Source of the DNA: an uncultured Oscillospiraceae bacterium
GTDB taxonomy: Bacteria > Bacillota > Clostridia > UBA1212 > SIG427
NCBI GenBank assembly: GCA_902465325.1
Contig: CABQMV010000085.1
Coordinates: 1-8,748 of the forward strand
Reading direction: 5' to 3'
DNA: 8,748 bases
Shown: piece after piece, positions 7,510 to 8,748 of the stretch
Layout: every line of letters begins with the position of its first letter
Numbering within the stretch: position 1 is the stretch's first letter
Notes under the pieces: model-generated
Told to the model about the DNA's origin: nothing
Seen by the model: only the letters and a program-made list of their open reading frames with translations
The model's database searches: none
Position numbers and translations under genes: made by a program

Positions 7510-8298
7510 GACAAAGCGTATATGGGGATCCGTTAGGACCTCCGCCCCCAGTCCTCTGGCAATCTTGGATACAGAAATTACTGCCTCGGTGTCTCTGCGG
7601 GTAAACGCGTACCGGATGCCGTGTCCCACCTCCAGGGCCGTATCTGCTCGGGTGTCTGTACAGGGCGGGTCCAAATAGAGAAAGGTATGCTTGTCTATAT
7701 GTAAAAGACATTCCTTAAAATCGCAGCACAAAATTTTCACATTCTGCAGCAGACGGGAGGCTAAGCGCAGTTTCCGTTCATCACATATTCTGGGAATTCT
7801 GAGTGCCTGTTTGGGAACAATCAGCCGGTTCCTATTTTCTGTTATAAAAAAGCCGTCGCTACTTTTTTCGCACAGGCAGCCGGTTGTGTTCAGCAGAATA
7901 AAAATGGCCGCTTTGCGTACGAGAATATCTTCTCGGGAGGAATCCTTCAGATAGAGGTACCGAAGGCGGCAGGTTTTGTAAAATTCTATTTTTTCCTGCC
8001 AGGACCGCTCAAGAAATTGATTTTCCAGGGACTGGAGATGGGAGAGAAGATCGTCTACATGGAGCTGTACCTGCTTATAGGTATTTACGAGCTCAGGGTT
8101 GATATCCGATATAACTCCCTCCTGCATACCAGGGGTGGACATGACCTCAAACAGTACACTGCCGCCACCCACAAAAGGATCCACATACCGGTTCACTAAA
8201 ACACCCAGCTCCATGGGAAACCGGCTGCGGAGTTCTCCTATTTTGCCTGCCTTTTCCTCAGGCCAGGTGAGAAATGGCAGAACTCTTGCTTCATACAT
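7405..8298 (-). CDS. Dam-family (D12 class) DNA adenine methyltransferase homologue with altered catalytic motif
   Basis: This 297-residue protein aligns in order with Dam-type N6-adenine methyltransferases, which transfer a methyl group from AdoMet to adenine in short DNA sites such as GATC. Visible are the motif X region FLTWPEEK (9-16; the family has FLKWAGGK), the AdoMet loop YVDPFVGGGSVLFEV (38-52), SDINPELVNTYKQ (64-76), FILLNTTGC (133-141) and the motif IV region FLYLDPPC (206-213). Cysteine replaces the aromatic residue of DPPY, and the glycines of WAGGK are glutamates. The family's late N-G loop is also not matched, and the usual R-S-I-S-type C-terminal segment is absent; instead the last ~35 residues are very polar and read antisense to the protease gene. 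The start at 8298 has an AAGGGGGAGG site 10 bases upstream; the ATG at 8325 has none and sits at the predicted transcription start. The fold is well supported. Activity and specificity are doubtful: it may be inactive, decaying or a divergent enzyme. Confidence 0.8.
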   Translation of the reverse strand: MYEARVLPFLTWPEEKAGKIGELRSRFPMELGVLVNRYVDPFVGGGSVLFEVMSTPGMQEGVISDINPELVNTYKQVQLHVDDLLSHLQSLENQFLERSWQEKIEFYKTCRLRYLYLKDSSREDILVRKAAIFILLNTTGCLCEKSSDGFFITENRNRLIVPKQALRIPRICDERKLRLASRLLQNVKILCCDFKECLLHIDKHTFLYLDPPCTDTRADTALEVGHGIRYAFTRRDTEAVISVSKIARGLGAEVLTDPHIRFVLEKKIADKQKKAGNQKQEHSPVYKSSLENLSCRN

Positions 8299-8308
8299 AC
8301 GGATAAAG

Positions 8309-8318
8309 CCTCCCCCTT
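8309..8318 (-). promoter_or_regulatory. Ribosome binding site deciding the methylase-homologue start
   Basis: Read on the minus strand, AAGGGGGAGG lies 10 bases before the ATG at 8298. It sits downstream of the alternative ATG at 8325, so it can serve only the shorter form. Confidence 0.75.
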
Positions 8319-8331
8319 GTTTCATAATATT

Positions 8332-8360
8332 AGCATACAGGAGCCTGAACGGATTGTCAA
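8332..8360 (-). promoter_or_regulatory. Sigma-A promoter for the methylase homologue
   Basis: On the minus strand a perfect TTGACA -35 box (8355-8360) is followed after 17 bases by TATGCT (8332-8337, four of six consensus bases). Transcription should start near 8325, leaving a leader of roughly 27 bases before the ATG at 8298. The gene therefore has its own promoter and looks expressible despite its altered motifs. Confidence 0.65.
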
Positions 8361-8362
8361 AC

Positions 8363-8391
8363 TTGCAATTCTTAAAGCGGCGTTGTACAAT
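8363..8391 (+). promoter_or_regulatory. Sigma-A promoter for thrS
   Basis: TTGCAA (8363-8368, four of six) and TACAAT (8386-8391, five of six) are spaced by 17 bases. Transcription should start near 8398, giving a leader of only about 35 bases before the thrS ATG. Its -35 box is two bases from the -35 box of the opposing promoter, so the two sites are back to back and RNA polymerases could compete. Confidence 0.6.
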
Positions 8392-8404
8392 TAACCTCGT
8401 TAAT
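8390..8404 (+). promoter_or_regulatory. Perfect inverted repeat at the thrS transcription start (possible operator)
   Basis: ATTAAC (8390-8395) and GTTAAT (8399-8404) are exact reverse complements around CTC. Further out, GTTG (8382-8385) and CAAC (8406-8409) can also pair if a few bases are skipped on the left side. The dyad covers the end of the -10 box and the predicted start site, a usual place for a repressor site. As RNA the stem would be AU-rich and weak, and most of its left arm would lie upstream of the start. Chance occurrence is possible. Confidence 0.4.
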
Positions 8405-8420
8405 GCAACATGAAACAGAA

Positions 8421-8427
8421 AGAGGGA
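8421..8427 (+). promoter_or_regulatory. Ribosome binding site of thrS
   Basis: AGAGGGA lies 6 bases before the ATG at 8434 and supports that start. Confidence 0.7.
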
Positions 8428-8433
8428 ACGAAT

Positions 8434-8748
8434 ATGATTAAAGTGACGCTGAAGGATGGCTCTCAGTTGGAGCTGGAGGACGGCAGCCGGGTAATTGACG
8501 CAGCTATGCGGATCAGTGAGGGCCTGGCGCGGGCAGCTGTAGCAGGAGAAGTAAACGGAACGGTAACAGAGCTTACTGCGGTTCTCGGGCAGGGAGATGC
8601 CTTAAACATTCTGACCTTCCATACAGCAGAGGGCGAGAAAATATTTCGTCATACCACTTCTCATATATTGGCTCAGGCGGTAAAGAGACTGTTCCCCGAT
8701 ACAAAGCTGGCCATCGGGCCGGCCATAGAAGACGGCTTCTATTATGAC
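8434..8748 (+). CDS. thrS: Threonyl-tRNA synthetase, N-terminal part (runs off the window)
   Basis: The frame is open to the last base, giving 105 residues of a protein usually around 640 long. ThrRS charges tRNA-Thr with threonine in the cytosol and removes mischarged serine. Residues 1-60 form the TGS domain, beginning MIKVTLKDGSQLELEDGSRV. Residues 71-105 begin the editing domain: FRHTTSHILAQAVKRLFPD gives H73 and H77, the same numbering as the E. coli editing histidines, followed by AIGPAIEDGFYYD. The start has an AGAGGGA site and opens directly into the TGS domain. It is transcribed divergently from the methylase homologue from a promoter 43 bases upstream. The upstream region is too short for a T-box leader, which many Firmicute synthetase genes carry. 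Confidence 0.96.
   Translation, partial: MIKVTLKDGSQLELEDGSRVIDAAMRISEGLARAAVAGEVNGTVTELTAVLGQGDALNILTFHTAEGEKIFRHTTSHILAQAVKRLFPDTKLAIGPAIEDGFYYD

Noticed and set aside
7535..7555. AGGAC/GTCCT hairpin after the protease stop as a terminator
   Set aside because: The stem is 5 bp with an 11-base loop and no following run of T; it lies inside the methylase homologue's coding region.
8299..8325. ATG at 8325 as start of the methylase homologue
   Set aside because: It falls at the predicted transcription start, and the only strong ribosome site lies downstream of it, serving 8298.
1..8748. CRISPR arrays, insertion sequences, tRNA or rRNA genes, integrase sites
   Set aside because: No direct-repeat array, transposase-like frame, terminal inverted repeats or tRNA-like cloverleaf was seen on reading both strands.

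Overview
This window reads as chromosomal DNA from a low-to-mid GC Clostridia-type Firmicute, most plausibly a Lachnospiraceae relative. The reasons are strong purine-rich Shine-Dalgarno sites, near-consensus sigma-A promoters, a YerC-type TrpR-like regulator, a SecA with a zinc-binding tail, and bacillar/clostridial-style protein sequences. The genus is an inference. Most of the content is housekeeping, densely packed; the longest stretch without a gene is about 135 bases (8299-8433).

Layout. (1) 1-498: the 3' part of a YfbR-like HD-domain 5'-deoxynucleotidase, cut by the window edge. (2) 506-534: a near-perfect sigma-A promoter. It opens a co-directional cluster (582-7509) of yerC-like regulator, secA, a membrane-anchored TPR protein, thrC and a CPBP-family membrane protease. 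Gaps are only 2, 3, 29 and 27 bases, and no terminator is visible inside. (3) 7405-8298, minus strand: a Dam-family (D12) adenine methyltransferase homologue that converges on and overlaps the protease gene by 105 bases. Its catalytic motif reads DPPC instead of DPPY, and other signature positions are altered. (4) 8332-8404: back-to-back divergent promoters for the methylase homologue and for thrS, with a perfect 6-3-6 inverted repeat where thrS transcription should start. (5) 8434-8748: the 5' end of threonyl-tRNA synthetase, cut by the window edge.

How the genes relate. SecA drives Sec-dependent export, and the TPR protein directly behind it has a cytoplasmic TPR domain, one membrane span and a short Ser/Thr/Pro-rich outer tail. 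It is therefore a candidate membrane partner or adaptor, but only by gene position and topology. thrC makes threonine and thrS charges it to tRNA; they lie near each other, but nothing in the sequence shows shared control.

I found no convincing new multi-gene system. The items most worth a second look are the degenerate Dam homologue, its antisense overlap with the protease gene, the compact dam/thrS divergent promoter with its dyad, and the uncharacterised SecA-linked TPR membrane protein.
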